Positions 9,971-19,381 are shown, numbered from the stretch's first letter. The stretch: DNA of 64,000 nt from Roseovarius carneus (GCF_020141465.1 NZ_JAHSPD010000001.1:558001-622000), one strand, 5' to 3'. Program-made: numbers and translations. Notes: a model not told the origin generated them from the letters alone.

Positions 9971-11316
9971 GTCTGCACGAGGGAGCGGAAACAGGCCCGG
10001 TCCGCCTTGGTCAGAAGGTGGCTGTTGTGCCAAAGCAGGGTGAAATCGCCGCCATGCCGCAGGGCGGCGCGCTTGAGCGATTGCATCAGATCGGTCGCCT
10101 CGCGCCCATGACCCATCCCGAGATAGCCGGGCGAGAGGACCGAGCATTCCATCAACACCAGAGGGTGTTGTCGCAATTTAAGCGGGGCGCGCTTCGTCCA
10201 GCTCCACATCGCGAAGGGCTGGCTCGTGCCATAGCGAAAGCCGGGGCGGTCAGGAAATGCGCCGCTCGTGTCATAGGCAAAGCCGCAAGCCTCAAGATGG
10301 TCGGGGGTCTGTGCACTATCCCAGCGCAGATAATGCTGACGATTGCCCAATATCTCAACCTCCAGCCCGGCGCGCGCCAGAGCCTCGGTCAGGCGTGTGC
10401 GCTCATGGCGGATCTGGCCGGGGTCTTGGTAGGTGTTGAAACTGCCATGCATCCCGATCTCATGGCCGCGCGCGTGGATGCTCTGCATCAGGCGCAAGAT
10501 ACGAAGGTCGGAGATGTCGTAATCGCCGTCAATCGCGCCGCCCGAGTGATCAGGGATGAAATAAAATGCCGCCCGGTGGCCGTTTTGCTCACATACGTCC
10601 ATGTACCAATCAAACGTGTAGAACGGATCATGCCGGTGATCGCCGCTGCCATGGGTCCAGAAATTCAGCGCGCGGCGCGCGGCGGTGCGGGGGCTTTTGC
10701 GGCGCAGCAGATCACCTCCCAACCCACGGATAAGGGCCTTCGGATTGCGCCCCACACGGTCGAAAGGCTGATCCACATCGCAGCTGATGCGGGTTCTGCC
10801 CTCGCGTACGCGCCGCCTCATCTGCGGCCAGTGTTCCTGCATCAAGGAAAAAAGCAGTGCCGCGTATTCGTCCACAATCGGGCGCTGGAGAAACCCCTCA
10901 CGCCCCGCCAATGCAGCGGCAGCGGGAAAGCGGTCATGCCCGTCGCGGTCGGGGAGGACGACCTCCTCAAACCGCGAGAGCATGAAGAAGATCGCACCGA
11001 AGATATCCACCTCGCAGGTTGTTCGGGTCTCTTCGCGGGTGATAACTGGCGCGCCGAAGAGCACAGGCAGATTGCCCCTCTCCAGAACCTTCAGAGGGAT
11101 CTGCGGCATCTGGCTTGCCCATGCCTCGCGCGGAGCGTCCAGATCGGGAAAGCACGAATGCAGGCGTATCTCGCGCCCCTCAGCCGACAGAATGATGTCT
11201 GGCCTGTCCGTACACTCTACCTTAATGGGCAGGCCGAGCACCTCCTCAAGCACCGTCCGCACGGCCCAGTCCAGCGGCGCAAAGCGGTGCGCTGGCAGGG
11301 AGACGGTCAACCTCAT
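9967..11316 (-). CDS. Polysaccharide deacetylase-like protein with DUF7033-like N-terminal domain
   Basis: A 449-residue protein in two parts. Residues 1 to about 175 resemble the DUF7033-type domain that precedes some polysaccharide deacetylases (IFGAIFFMLSRFEE, PIVDEYAALLF). Residues about 180-445 look like a NodB/CE4-type barrel: a metal Asp in ISCDVDQPFD, the two-His motif in HEIGMHGSFNT, and a C-terminal LLWHNSH. The usual TFDDG of motif 1 is replaced by CDVDQP. There is no signal peptide, so a cytoplasmic role, unusual for CE4 enzymes, is implied. It overlaps the flippase and polymerase genes by four bases each. Substrate and true activity are unknown. Confidence 0.75.
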   Translation of the reverse strand: MRLTVSLPAHRFAPLDWAVRTVLEEVLGLPIKVECTDRPDIILSAEGREIRLHSCFPDLDAPREAWASQMPQIPLKVLERGNLPVLFGAPVITREETRTTCEVDIFGAIFFMLSRFEEVVLPDRDGHDRFPAAAALAGREGFLQRPIVDEYAALLFSLMQEHWPQMRRRVREGRTRISCDVDQPFDRVGRNPKALIRGLGGDLLRRKSPRTAARRALNFWTHGSGDHRHDPFYTFDWYMDVCEQNGHRAAFYFIPDHSGGAIDGDYDISDLRILRLMQSIHARGHEIGMHGSFNTYQDPGQIRHERTRLTEALARAGLEVEILGNRQHYLRWDSAQTPDHLEACGFAYDTSGAFPDRPGFRYGTSQPFAMWSWTKRAPLKLRQHPLVLMECSVLSPGYLGMGHGREATDLMQSLKRAALRHGGDFTLLWHNSHLLTKADRACFRSLVQT

Positions 11317-12593
11317 GGGGTTTTCACCGCAGGGCTGATGCCAGCGGACATGCGGTAAGAAATGCCCAGATAAACCGCATACATGATCGCGCCCGTCGCC
11401 GCATAAAGCGCCAGTGCACCGCGCGCGTCAAAAAACGTGGTGCCGATGGCGAAGGCGGCGAGGTAGAGCAGCAGCAAGGACCACTGCCAGACCATATTAT
11501 AGCGCAACCGCTCGACGATATAGACAGCCCAGCCGAGGGGCGAGGCGATGAACTGCACACAGACCAACGTGGCGAGGATCTGCCCATAGACGCCCGCCTC
11601 GCGCCATTCCTCCCCGAGCATCACAGCGAAAAGGCCGGGCGCGGCCAGCACCAGAATGAGCCACGCAGGCACGGCCACAGCCAGCATGGCCCAGAATGTC
11701 GCCCTGTAGACACTGCGAAAATTGCCATCTCGCGCCAGATCCTCTGCCGCCTTTTGCCGAAATGTCTCTCCCATGCCCTTGCCAATGATGGCGGAAGCCG
11801 ACCAGACCCGCTGAAACATCAACAAAAAGCCCGCCGCAGCCGCGCCATAGACTGCGGGCAGCACGAAAAACGGCAGCCAGAGCGCCATGGCATTGGCCAA
11901 ATCAGACAGGACCGCGAATTTGGGATAATCTCGAAAGCGGCGCATCTGCTGGAGCACTCCGCGCCAGCCCAGATCGGGCAGCGACGCGCCATAGATACGC
12001 CCCTCCGCGACAAGCAAGGCGATAAGCCCGACGCATTGCCCCGCGATGAGACCCAAAGCCAGCCCCTTGGCACCCCAACCCAAGAGCCCCAGAAACACCA
12101 TCCCAAAGGCCCCCGCCCCCGCCATCAGAGCGCGCGCCACGTTCAGCGCGAAGAAAAGCCGCGCACGGATTGCACAATTGAGCGCGATGTTGAACTGGAT
12201 CATCAGCAAGATCGCCAGCGGCGCGAGCAGGGCAATCTCAAGTGGCAGCACGGTCTGCACGCCGCCCCAGAAAAGCACCGCCAGGACGCAAATCGCGACC
12301 GTGACGAGCGACACGGCAACGCCAGCCATCGCCGTCTCCAGCGCTTGCAACGGCGCCTCATTGAGGATGATGGCCACCTCGTATTTGCCCGAACCGACAC
12401 CGGATGTTATCGCTGTGGCCGCGAAGAATATGCCGAAAAGGCCAAACTCGGCCGGGCTGTAGAGGCGCGACAGGATCGGCGTGGCCAGAAGCGGAATGAG
12501 CGCGGCAAGCCCAAGCCCCAAAGCGTTGGTGCGCGTGTCCCGGATATAACGGCTGGCACGCAGGCTGTTGCGCATATGGGTCAGACTCTGCAC
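11313..12593 (-). CDS. wzx: Oligosaccharide flippase, Wzx/polysaccharide transport family
   Basis: A polytopic inner-membrane protein of 426 residues with about 12 predicted spans. It begins YIRDTRTNALGLGLAALIPLLATPILSRLYSPAEFGLFGIFF, the hallmark of the lipopolysaccharide-biosynthesis flippase family (MOP superfamily). It should move undecaprenyl-linked repeat units to the periplasm. The start is a GTG at 12593 with an AAGG about 8 bases upstream, overlapping the methyltransferase gene by 13 bases; ATG 12575 is a good alternative. The 3' end overlaps the deacetylase-like gene by four bases. Confidence 0.88.
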   Translation of the reverse strand: MQSLTHMRNSLRASRYIRDTRTNALGLGLAALIPLLATPILSRLYSPAEFGLFGIFFAATAITSGVGSGKYEVAIILNEAPLQALETAMAGVAVSLVTVAICVLAVLFWGGVQTVLPLEIALLAPLAILLMIQFNIALNCAIRARLFFALNVARALMAGAGAFGMVFLGLLGWGAKGLALGLIAGQCVGLIALLVAEGRIYGASLPDLGWRGVLQQMRRFRDYPKFAVLSDLANAMALWLPFFVLPAVYGAAAAGFLLMFQRVWSASAIIGKGMGETFRQKAAEDLARDGNFRSVYRATFWAMLAVAVPAWLILVLAAPGLFAVMLGEEWREAGVYGQILATLVCVQFIASPLGWAVYIVERLRYNMVWQWSLLLLYLAAFAIGTTFFDARGALALYAATGAIMYAVYLGISYRMSAGISPAVKTP

Positions 12594-13546
12594 GTCTCAG
12601 GCCTTTTCGTCATCGTCACGATCACGCCAAACGCGTTGACCACCGGGGCCACAAACGGCACGGGCAGCACCTGCGCGACGTGGCGCAAAACCGCCTTTGC
12701 GCGGCTGCCTGCTGCAAAGCTATGCCCACCCACCGGCTCCAAAATGCGCCCGCGATAGGGCTGGCGGCTTTTGCGGCGCGCCAGACGCAAGCGGGCGCTC
12801 TGCACCGGCGTGCTCCAGATGAGTTTTGTCTCGACATGGGCCACATCAGAGAAGGTTTTATGCCAAAAATCCTCGCTGAAGAGCGTCACAAGATCGGGCG
12901 GGCACGCGCCCCAGATCCACGGGCTATCCAGCTGCGCGCATTGCTCCAGACAGGGCGCGTTGAACATCAAAACACCGCCCGGTTTGACCGCGTCTAGGAT
13001 CTGGTGGGTGAACTCTATGGGCTTTTCTACGCAACCGATTGTGCCAAGATGGAAGGCCGCATCAAACGGCGTGTGCGCGGCGTAACGCGGATCATCCACG
13101 GTGCAGAACCTGTCGCCAAAGGTGCCGCGCGCCTGATCCACAGCGGTTTGCGAGATATCCACACCAAGATAGTCATGCCCCGTCTGGATGAAATAAGCGC
13201 CGTTATATCCCCATGCGCAGCCCGCTTCCAAAACCGAGCGGGCGTTGGCCATGTTCAGCGTGTCGATGATCTGAGGCATGGCGAAGTGGAAGCCCGCCGC
13301 CGCGCGGCGCAGCCCTGCCGTGTCGCCTTGGTCTATCAGCGCGCGGGCGCGGGCGTTCCATGCGCGCATCCGCAAGACATAGTAATGGGCCGCATTGGCG
13401 TGAAAGCTCTCGTAAAGATCAGGCGCGCTCGGCGCGAAGCGGCTGCCGCACGCAGGGCAGTCATAGATGGTGGTGGAAAAATCCTCAAAGAACGCGACCT
13501 CCTCCAGAGCGCGGGCATTGGCAGCGCTGCAAATCCTGCAAATCAT
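12581..13546 (-). CDS. Class I SAM-dependent methyltransferase with N-terminal four-Cys motif
   Basis: About 321 residues. The N-terminus has CRIC and CPAC separated by about 28 residues, a likely zinc knuckle. It is followed by a class I methyltransferase core with SAM-binding motif I VLEAGCAWGYNG, then YLGVDIS and AFHLGTIGCVEKP. This architecture is common in enzymes acting on nucleotide- or lipid-linked sugars, so methylation or capping of the glycan chain is possible but unproven. I chose ATG 13546, whose ATGA overlaps the aminotransferase stop; ATG 13555, three codons upstream, is an alternative. The 3' end overlaps the flippase gene by 13 bases. Confidence 0.82.
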   Translation of the reverse strand: MICRICSAANARALEEVAFFEDFSTTIYDCPACGSRFAPSAPDLYESFHANAAHYYVLRMRAWNARARALIDQGDTAGLRRAAAGFHFAMPQIIDTLNMANARSVLEAGCAWGYNGAYFIQTGHDYLGVDISQTAVDQARGTFGDRFCTVDDPRYAAHTPFDAAFHLGTIGCVEKPIEFTHQILDAVKPGGVLMFNAPCLEQCAQLDSPWIWGACPPDLVTLFSEDFWHKTFSDVAHVETKLIWSTPVQSARLRLARRKSRQPYRGRILEPVGGHSFAAGSRAKAVLRHVAQVLPVPFVAPVVNAFGVIVTMTKRPETCRV

Positions 13547-14673
13547 GAAGGGCATCCCTGCTGTGTTCGCGTCTCGGTCAGGGGCGGCATGGCGTGGCGC
13601 AAAATATCGATCACATGCGCCTGATGCTCGGAGATGAGATAGGCGCTCATCGGCAGGCTGATCACCTCAAGGCTCGCGCGGTCCCCATGGGGCAGGTCCG
13701 CACGCGGGTTAGCGACAGACGGCTGACGGTTGAGCGGCAGGGGGTAATAGACGGCGAAAGAAACGCCCGCAGCCGTCATCCGCGCCTGAAGCCTCGCACG
13801 GTCAGACACACGCAGGGTGTATTGCGCCCATGCGCTTTGGATGCCCGGCGCAATTCGGGGCAGTTGGGCTATATTAGAGCCTGAAAATGCCGCACTGTAG
13901 GTGTCTGCGATGCGCTGACGCGCGGCAATCTCCGCGTCCAAAATGGCCAGCTTAGGCAGCAAAATAGCGGCTTGCAACGTATCGAGCCGTGAGTTCACGC
14001 CGAGACGGGTGTGGTGATAACGCGCCTCTTGCCCATGCCGCGCAATCTGGCGCAACGCCTTTGCCAGCGCCGGATCGGAAGTGAAAATCGCGCCACCATC
14101 GCCGTAGCATCCAAGCGGCTTTGAGGGAAAGAAACTGGTGCAGGCGATGGTCGAGAGGTTGCCCGACTTGCGCCCTTTATAGGTGCTGCCGAAACTTTGT
14201 GCCGCATCCTCGATCACCGGCAGGCCGTGGCGCGCGGCAATCGCGTTGATCGCGTCAAAATCAGCGGGATGGCCGTAGAGCGAGACGGGTATGATCGCCC
14301 GCGTACGCGGCGTTATAGCCGCCTCAAGACACGCAGGGTCCATGGTGTAGGACACAGGATCAATGTCGACATAGACCACTTTGGCACCGAGAAGCACGGC
14401 GGCCTCAGCGGTAGCGATATAGCTGAACCCTGGCGTGATCACCTCGTCGCCCGGCCCCACGCCCAGCGCCATGAGGGCAATCTGAAGCGCGTCGGTGCCA
14501 TTGGCACAGGTGATGCAATGGGCCGCCCCCGAATAGGCCGCCAACCGCTCTTCCAGCTCTTCCACCTCGGGACCAAGGATATACTGACCATGCGCCAGAA
14601 CGCGGGCGATGCCTGCCTCGATCTCGGGGCGCAAGCGGTCTTGCTGTGCGGCGAGGTTAATGAAGGGGATCAT
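13543..14673 (-). CDS. wbpE: UDP-2-acetamido-2-deoxy-3-oxo-glucuronate aminotransferase, DegT/DnrJ family (WbpE-like)
   Basis: PLP-dependent sugar aminotransferase of 376 residues, the usual length. It starts [21 protein letters not shown] and has the [14 protein letters not shown] segment, a cofactor-binding [13 protein letters not shown] stretch, and the Schiff-base Lys185 in [14 protein letters not shown]. The FINLAAQ start and the neighbouring WbpA, WbpB and WbpD homologues point to WbpE/WlbC, which transfers an amino group from glutamate to C3 of the 3-keto sugar made by the oxidoreductase. Both ends overlap neighbours by four bases. Confidence 0.9.
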   Translation of the reverse strand: MIPFINLAAQQDRLRPEIEAGIARVLAHGQYILGPEVEELEERLAAYSGAAHCITCANGTDALQIALMALGVGPGDEVITPGFSYIATAEAAVLLGAKVVYVDIDPVSYTMDPACLEAAITPRTRAIIPVSLYGHPADFDAINAIAARHGLPVIEDAAQSFGSTYKGRKSGNLSTIACTSFFPSKPLGCYGDGGAIFTSDPALAKALRQIARHGQEARYHHTRLGVNSRLDTLQAAILLPKLAILDAEIAARQRIADTYSAAFSGSNIAQLPRIAPGIQSAWAQYTLRVSDRARLQARMTAAGVSFAVYYPLPLNRQPSVANPRADLPHGDRASLEVISLPMSAYLISEHQAHVIDILRHAMPPLTETRTQQGCPS

Positions 14674-15254
14674 GGCGCGGCCTCGCGGTGGACGCAGCCG
14701 TCCTCAAGGTGGTATATCTCGCCCGTCTGCGGGCAAACCGCCTGTGCAGAGCCTTGCAGCGGCAGGTCGAGACGATCCCCATGGGCGCTCATCCAACCCA
14801 TCTGGCGCGCAGGCACGCCGGCGACAAGCGCGAAGTCCGCAACATCGCGGGTCACAACGGCACCGGCACCGACGAAGGCGAATTGGCCGATCGTCACACC
14901 GCAAACAATCGTGCAATTCGCCCCAAGCGTCGCCCCACGCTGAATGCGCGTATCGCGGTATTCATGCGGCCGCGCGATCAGGCTTCTGGGGTTGTGGACA
15001 TTCGTGAAGACCATGGAGGGGCCACAAAAGACACCCTCTTCCAAGGTCACGTTGTCATAGATAGAGACATTGTTTTGCACCTTGCACTGATCGCCGATGA
15101 CGGCCTTGTTGCCGACGAAGACACCCTGCCCCAATGACACGTCCTTGCCGATTTGTGCCCCGGCACAGACATGCACGAAATGCCAGACCCGGCTGCCCGG
15201 TCCGATCTGCGCGCCGTCATCGACGATGGCGCTGGGATGTTGGAAATACCCCAT
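14670..15254 (-). CDS. wbpD: UDP-2-acetamido-3-amino-2,3-dideoxy-glucuronate N-acetyltransferase (WbpD-like)
   Basis: A 194-residue left-handed beta-helix acyltransferase. It starts [34 protein letters not shown] and shows repeated hexapeptides: [31 protein letters not shown] and [13 protein letters not shown]. The active-site region is [14 protein letters not shown]. These are diagnostic of WbpD/WlbB enzymes, which acetylate the 3-amino group using acetyl-CoA. The ATG at 15254 lies one base from the oxidoreductase stop; the frame extends upstream through that gene but without similarity. The 3' end overlaps wbpE by four bases. Confidence 0.9.
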   Translation of the reverse strand: MGYFQHPSAIVDDGAQIGPGSRVWHFVHVCAGAQIGKDVSLGQGVFVGNKAVIGDQCKVQNNVSIYDNVTLEEGVFCGPSMVFTNVHNPRSLIARPHEYRDTRIQRGATLGANCTIVCGVTIGQFAFVGAGAVVTRDVADFALVAGVPARQMGWMSAHGDRLDLPLQGSAQAVCPQTGEIYHLEDGCVHREAAP

Positions 15255-15255
15255 A

Positions 15256-16194
15256 TCAGCGCGGCACGAACGGATGGGCAAGATCGCCCACAGGGGCCAA
15301 GGGCGCGGTGCGGATATGCGCCACGGTCTCAATCGCCACGCGGTTCTCCTCGACGCCAAAGCCGCGCCCGGCAAGCACGTCTTCATAGATCCGGGTGTGC
15401 AGCTCGGTGAACCCCTCGGAGAACTCGATACTCTCGCCATCCACCTCGACCGCGCGATGGGTGCGCTTGCCAATGGCGCGCTCGGCATCGGGCACGTCAT
15501 TGACGTCCAAAGACAAAAACCAGCGCACGCGGGCATGCGTATATTCCAGATAGCCTGCGGCCTTCACGGGCGTGTTCAGATGCACGGTGTTTTCTTGCAC
15601 CCCGCCAAAAACAAAATGCAGCATATCGTAGAAATGCACACCGATATTGGTGGCGATCCCGCCGGATTTCTCAGGCGCACCCTTCCAGCTTTGCAGATAC
15701 CAGCTTCCGCGCGCGGTGATGTAGGTCAGATCCACCTCCATCTTCCGGCCCGCAGGCATCCTGGCCACACGGTCGCGTAAGGCGATGATGGCCGGGTGCA
15801 GGCGCAATTGCAGGATGGTGTGGATGGCATGGCCTGTGTCGCGCTCCAGCGCGGTCAGGGTGTCGATATCGTCGGGCTGAAGCACCAGAGGTTTCTCGCA
15901 GATCGCATCGGCACCTGCGCGCAAGGCAAAGCGCATATGCGCATCGTGCAGATAATTCGGCGATGCGATGGCGATGTAATCGAGCCCGCGCCCAGCCCCC
16001 CGCTCAGCATCAGCAAAGGCCCCGAACTGCGCAAATTCGGGGAAGAACCGCGCGTCGGGGAAGAAGCTGTCGAGGATACCCACCGAGTCGTTGATATCCA
16101 TCGCCGCGATGAGCGTATTGCGAGTGTCTTTGATGGCCTTCATATGGCGCGGCGCGATGTACCCGGCGGCACCGATAAGGGCAAAACGCTTCAC
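15256..16194 (-). CDS. wbpB: UDP-GlcNAcA 3-dehydrogenase, Gfo/Idh/MocA family (WbpB/WlbA-like)
   Basis: NAD-dependent oxidoreductase of 312 residues. The N-terminus [20 protein letters not shown] is a Rossmann motif, followed by [19 protein letters not shown], a very characteristic WlbA/WbpB stretch. The catalytic CEKPL motif of the Gfo/Idh/MocA family is present, and later [15 protein letters not shown]. It oxidises C3 of UDP-GlcNAc-uronate to give the substrate of the aminotransferase encoded next to it. Known family members recycle NADH with 2-oxoglutarate. It sits four bases after the UDP-sugar dehydrogenase stop and one base before the acetyltransferase start. Confidence 0.92.
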   Translation of the reverse strand: MKRFALIGAAGYIAPRHMKAIKDTRNTLIAAMDINDSVGILDSFFPDARFFPEFAQFGAFADAERGAGRGLDYIAIASPNYLHDAHMRFALRAGADAICEKPLVLQPDDIDTLTALERDTGHAIHTILQLRLHPAIIALRDRVARMPAGRKMEVDLTYITARGSWYLQSWKGAPEKSGGIATNIGVHFYDMLHFVFGGVQENTVHLNTPVKAAGYLEYTHARVRWFLSLDVNDVPDAERAIGKRTHRAVEVDGESIEFSEGFTELHTRIYEDVLAGRGFGVEENRVAIETVAHIRTAPLAPVGDLAHPFVPR

Positions 16195-16198
16195 CCTA

Positions 16199-17524
16199 TC
16201 AGGCCTTCACGATGTGGTCAGCCACGGCGCGAAACACACCGCGCGTGTCGATGATGAGCCGCGCATTGGTGTGGATCATGTCATAGTCGAACTTCGCGTG
16301 ATCCGTGGTCAGCACGACCGCGTCAAAGCCCGCCAGTACCTCGGGCGTGAGCGGCACACTGGTCAGATCAAACGTATGTTGGCGCATCTTCGGGAAAACC
16401 GGCACATGCGGGTCGGTATAGGCCACCTCGGCCCCCGAAGCGCGGATAAGCTCCATGATCCGCACAGCCGGGCTTTCGCGCATGTCATCCACGTTCTTCT
16501 TGTAGGCAATGCCGAGAACAAGAATGCGCGCGCCTTTCATTGCCTTGCCATGCTCGTTGAGCGCGCGGCCCAGCTTGCCGAACACATATTCGGGCATAGC
16601 GCCGTTGATCTCGCCCGAAAGCTCAATAAACCGTGTGTGCAGCCCGTATTCGCGCGCCTTCCACGTAAGATAGAACGGATCGATGGGGATGCAGTGCCCG
16701 CCCAGACCGGGGCCGGGATAGAAGGGGGTGAAGCCAAAGGGCTTGGTCGCCGCGGCGTCGATCACCTCGAAAATGTCGATGCCCATCCGGTCGGCCACGG
16801 TCTTCATCTCATTGGCGAGGCCGATATTCACCGAGCGGTGGATGTTCTCCAAAAGCTTCGTCATCTCTGCGGTGCGTGTGGAGCTGACGGCGACGATCCG
16901 GTCAATGGCCTGCCCATAAAGCGCCTCCCCCGCCACAAGGCAGTCAGGCGTGTGCCCACCTACGATCTTGGGGATGGAACTGGTGTTGAACTGGGCGTTG
17001 CCGGGGTCTTCGCGTTCGGGCGAATAGACGAGGAACACGTCGCGCCCGACACGCAGCCCGGCGGCGTTGATACGCGGCAAAAGCTCCTCCTCGGTGGTGC
17101 CGGGATATGTGGTGCTTTCGAGCGAGATGACCTGCCCCACGCGCAGATAGGGTGCGACCGCATCCATGGTGCCTGTGACATAGCTCAGATCAGGCTCGCG
17201 GTATTTGTTGAGCGGCGTCGGCACGCAAAGGATCAGCGCGTCGGCCTCATGCGCGCGCGCCATATCGCAGGTGAAGACCATCCCCGCCTCATTGGCGCGC
17301 GCCACGGCCGCGTCCTCAATATGCTCAATCCCGGAATGGCCCGCGTTGAGGGCATCGACCTTCTCGACGTCGATATCGAACCCAAGCACTTTGTAACCAA
17401 GGCTGGCAAAGCGCAGCGCCAGCGGTTGGCCAACATACCCCATCCCCAAAACCCCGATGACAGCGGTCCGGGATCGCAGCCGCTCAACAAGGGCATCGAT
17501 GATTTTCACTTCACTCAAATGCAT
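16199..17524 (-). CDS. wbpA: UDP-N-acetyl-D-glucosamine 6-dehydrogenase (WbpA-like)
   Basis: UDP-glucose/GDP-mannose dehydrogenase family, about 441 residues. It has the NAD motif [11 protein letters not shown], then [29 protein letters not shown] and [11 protein letters not shown]. The catalytic Cys lies in [13 protein letters not shown], and the C-terminal domain has [16 protein letters not shown]. The [12 protein letters not shown] sequence separates it from UDP-glucose dehydrogenases and fits WbpA. It makes UDP-GlcNAc-uronate, the first step of the diacetamido-uronate pathway. I chose ATG 17524 ([10 protein letters not shown]); ATG 17557 would add 11 residues without a ribosome site. It is first in the operon, so the promoter should lie in 17525-17867. 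Confidence 0.92.
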   Translation of the reverse strand: MHLSEVKIIDALVERLRSRTAVIGVLGMGYVGQPLALRFASLGYKVLGFDIDVEKVDALNAGHSGIEHIEDAAVARANEAGMVFTCDMARAHEADALILCVPTPLNKYREPDLSYVTGTMDAVAPYLRVGQVISLESTTYPGTTEEELLPRINAAGLRVGRDVFLVYSPEREDPGNAQFNTSSIPKIVGGHTPDCLVAGEALYGQAIDRIVAVSSTRTAEMTKLLENIHRSVNIGLANEMKTVADRMGIDIFEVIDAAATKPFGFTPFYPGPGLGGHCIPIDPFYLTWKAREYGLHTRFIELSGEINGAMPEYVFGKLGRALNEHGKAMKGARILVLGIAYKKNVDDMRESPAVRIMELIRASGAEVAYTDPHVPVFPKMRQHTFDLTSVPLTPEVLAGFDAVVLTTDHAKFDYDMIHTNARLIIDTRGVFRAVADHIVKA

Positions 17525-17867
17525 AGACCATGTCCCGCTTAAAGTGTCGAAAGGCATGGTCGATAAGGGTGTTCAGCACATTATCGACCATGCTTTCGGG
17601 TGCAGATATTCAACCCATGGGTGTACGTACGTTCGATTAACCATCCTTAAGACAAAAGGTTAACGAAGGGTTTACGCGGCCCCGCAGTCGATAAATGTCT
17701 TCTGACCACAAGGGGCTTCAGGCCCTCCGCCTGCATGGGGCAAAAGGCAAGACACTCGCCGACCTCACGTCCAAAGGACGCAGGTAACGCGCGGTGCTGT
17801 AAGGGCTTTGTCACCTCTCAAAGCAAGGTTCGGGCCTGTTTTGTAACGTCCTCAAGGAGGTCTACCC
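17525..17867. promoter_or_regulatory. Divergent intergenic region with two adjacent palindromes
   Basis: No gene is visible in these 343 bases between the divergent wbpA and DUF2793 genes. It contains the palindromes ACCCATGGGT (17613-17622) and ACGTACGT (17625-17632), and three TTAA boxes (17637, 17647, 17660). The DUF2793 gene has a near-perfect ribosome site AAGGAGGT at 17854-17861. The region should carry promoters in both directions; I cannot assign the -35/-10 boxes. Confidence 0.45.
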
Positions 17868-18977
17868 ATGTCCGCATTTACCGACAGCTCCACCCATCTC
17901 GGCCTGCCCTACATTCAGCCCGCGCAAGCGCAAAAACACGTCACCCATAATGAGGGCGTGCGCAGGCTCGATGCACTGGTGCATCTGGCCGTGCTCTCGG
18001 CCACCGTCACGTCACCACCAGCCAGCATAGAGGGCGCACGCTATCTCGTGCCCGCGGCGGCGACAGGGCTGTGGTCCGGGCAACCCGAAGGGACATTGGC
18101 GATATATGAGGGCGGCGCTTGGGTTTTCCTTATGCCGCACGCAGGCTGGCTGACCTTTGTGCAGGACACAGGCACACAGCTTGTCTTTGATGGGGCCACG
18201 TGGGGTGCGGCGGGCGGCGGTGACATGCAAAACCTCGATCAGGTCGGCGTACAAACCACAGCCGATGCGGTGAACCGGCTTGCCGTGGCCTCGGACGCGG
18301 TGCTTTTGACCCATGCGGGCGCTGGCCATCAAGTGAAGGTGAACAAAGCGGCACTCACGGATACGGCCAGCCTCCTGTTCCAGACCGGCTTCTCGGGCCG
18401 CGCTGAAATGGGCACCACCGGCACCGATGATTTCGGAATCAAAGTCAGCGCTGATGGCACAACCTTCACCACCGCGCTGCGGACAGAGGCCGCCACAGGG
18501 CGCGTGCATCTGCCCGGTAATGATGTCCGTTTTGACGGGCCCTACTGCATCGGCGACCGCAGGCCAAACATCACCGTTTCAGCCACATGGAACCTCGCGA
18601 ATACATCAGGGGGCAATCTGCAAAGGCTTGTCGACGGCACGATGGGACAGCATGTCTGGTCAAACGGCACCGACCAAAGCGGGCGGCACATCCAGTTCGA
18701 CCTGGTCGAGCCGCAGCAAATTAGCGAATTCCGCCTGCAATTTTCGGCCAATCATACCACCACCATCAAAACCGTGATCCGCGCGGCGAATGACCCCACG
18801 GGACCGTGGCTGACCCTGTCGGCCCCTGTGAGCTGGGCGGATATGATGTCGGGAGGTGTCGTTACCTTGCCCGCCACCCCGCTACAACCCTTCGCCCATT
18901 ACCGCATCCACGCAGTGAGTGGGATTGAGACAAACCCACCGTGGTTCAACGGGATCGAGATGGCCACCCAAGGCTAG
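17868..18977 (+). CDS. DUF2793 protein with C-terminal discoidin-like domain
   Basis: A 369-residue protein of unknown function. Residues about 10-115 match DUF2793: LGLPYIQPAQAQKHVTHNEG, then RYLVPAAATGLWSGQPEGTLAIYEGGAWVF and a tail on VFDGATW. The middle part (about 120-225) looks like a beta-rich repeat with TGFSGRAEMGTTGTDDF. The last 140 residues, with LVDGTMGQHVWSNG, IQFDLVEPQQISEFRLQF and YRIHAVSG, resemble an F5/8 type C (discoidin) carbohydrate-binding fold. There is no signal peptide. DUF2793 is often found near phage tail or gene-transfer-agent genes, but no other phage gene is visible here. A strong AAGGAGGT ribosome site lies 6 bases before the ATG. It is divergent from the glycan operon. 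Confidence 0.82.
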   Translation: MSAFTDSSTHLGLPYIQPAQAQKHVTHNEGVRRLDALVHLAVLSATVTSPPASIEGARYLVPAAATGLWSGQPEGTLAIYEGGAWVFLMPHAGWLTFVQDTGTQLVFDGATWGAAGGGDMQNLDQVGVQTTADAVNRLAVASDAVLLTHAGAGHQVKVNKAALTDTASLLFQTGFSGRAEMGTTGTDDFGIKVSADGTTFTTALRTEAATGRVHLPGNDVRFDGPYCIGDRRPNITVSATWNLANTSGGNLQRLVDGTMGQHVWSNGTDQSGRHIQFDLVEPQQISEFRLQFSANHTTTIKTVIRAANDPTGPWLTLSAPVSWADMMSGGVVTLPATPLQPFAHYRIHAVSGIETNPPWFNGIEMATQG

Positions 18978-19018
18978 CCGGGTGAGGCCACAGGAGCTGG
19001 CATGGCCATGCGCAAAAG

Positions 19019-19066
19019 CCGGGGCGGGACGCCTGCCCCGGAACGCTGCCACCCATTTTGAGGTGG
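19019..19066 (+). terminator. Tandem hairpins after the DUF2793 gene
   Basis: The first stem is CCGGGGC/GCCCCGG (19019-19025 with 19035-19041). The second is CCACC/GGTGG (19049-19053 with 19062-19066), followed by TATCTTT. They lie 42 bases after the stop codon. The poor U-tract makes this a moderate terminator call. Confidence 0.45.
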
Positions 19067-19213
19067 TATCTTTGTCTACAGCCCAGACAGGCGACAGCCG
19101 GTGAATTTATCTTTTTCACAGAGTTACGCACTCGGTAGCCTCGCTGGACATGCCGGCTAAGATGGCATTCTGACACCTCTGCAAATACGGCGAGCCGTTA
19201 GACTTGGTGTCTT

Positions 19214-19250
19214 CAAATAAACCCGCAAATGGAATACTGCTGTTTATTTG
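19214..19250. promoter_or_regulatory. 9-bp inverted repeat upstream of the peptide operon
   Basis: CAAATAAAC at 19214-19222 and its exact reverse complement GTTTATTTG at 19242-19250 are separated by 19 bases. The arms are AT-rich, so an operator is more likely than a terminator. No regulator can be assigned. Confidence 0.3.
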
Positions 19251-19335
19251 GGCATACGCACCTGCGCGCACCCTTTCAAAACCCACGCAAGCCATCATTC
19301 GCATATCGCGGCCTGTCCGTATATTAAGGAGTTGA

Positions 19336-19381
19336 GCCTGAAAGCGGCGGGTTTTGCCTGAAAAAATCACATTTTTGCCTG
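19336..19381 (+). repeat. Three GCCTG elements at two-turn spacing
   Basis: GCCTG occurs at 19336, 19356 and 19377. The last two are embedded in the longer direct repeat TTTTGCCTG. The 20- and 21-base spacing puts them on one helix face, about 90-135 bases before the binding-protein start, suggesting an activator or repressor site. Chance cannot be excluded. Confidence 0.3.

Noticed and set aside
16091..17542. 483-codon rightward frame over the UDP-sugar dehydrogenase gene
   Set aside because: Antisense to wbpA, His- and Arg-rich translation with no family resemblance and no ribosome site.
17637..17663. CtrA-type sites (TTAA-N7-TTAA)
   Set aside because: The spacings are 6 and 9 bases, not 7, so the consensus is not met.
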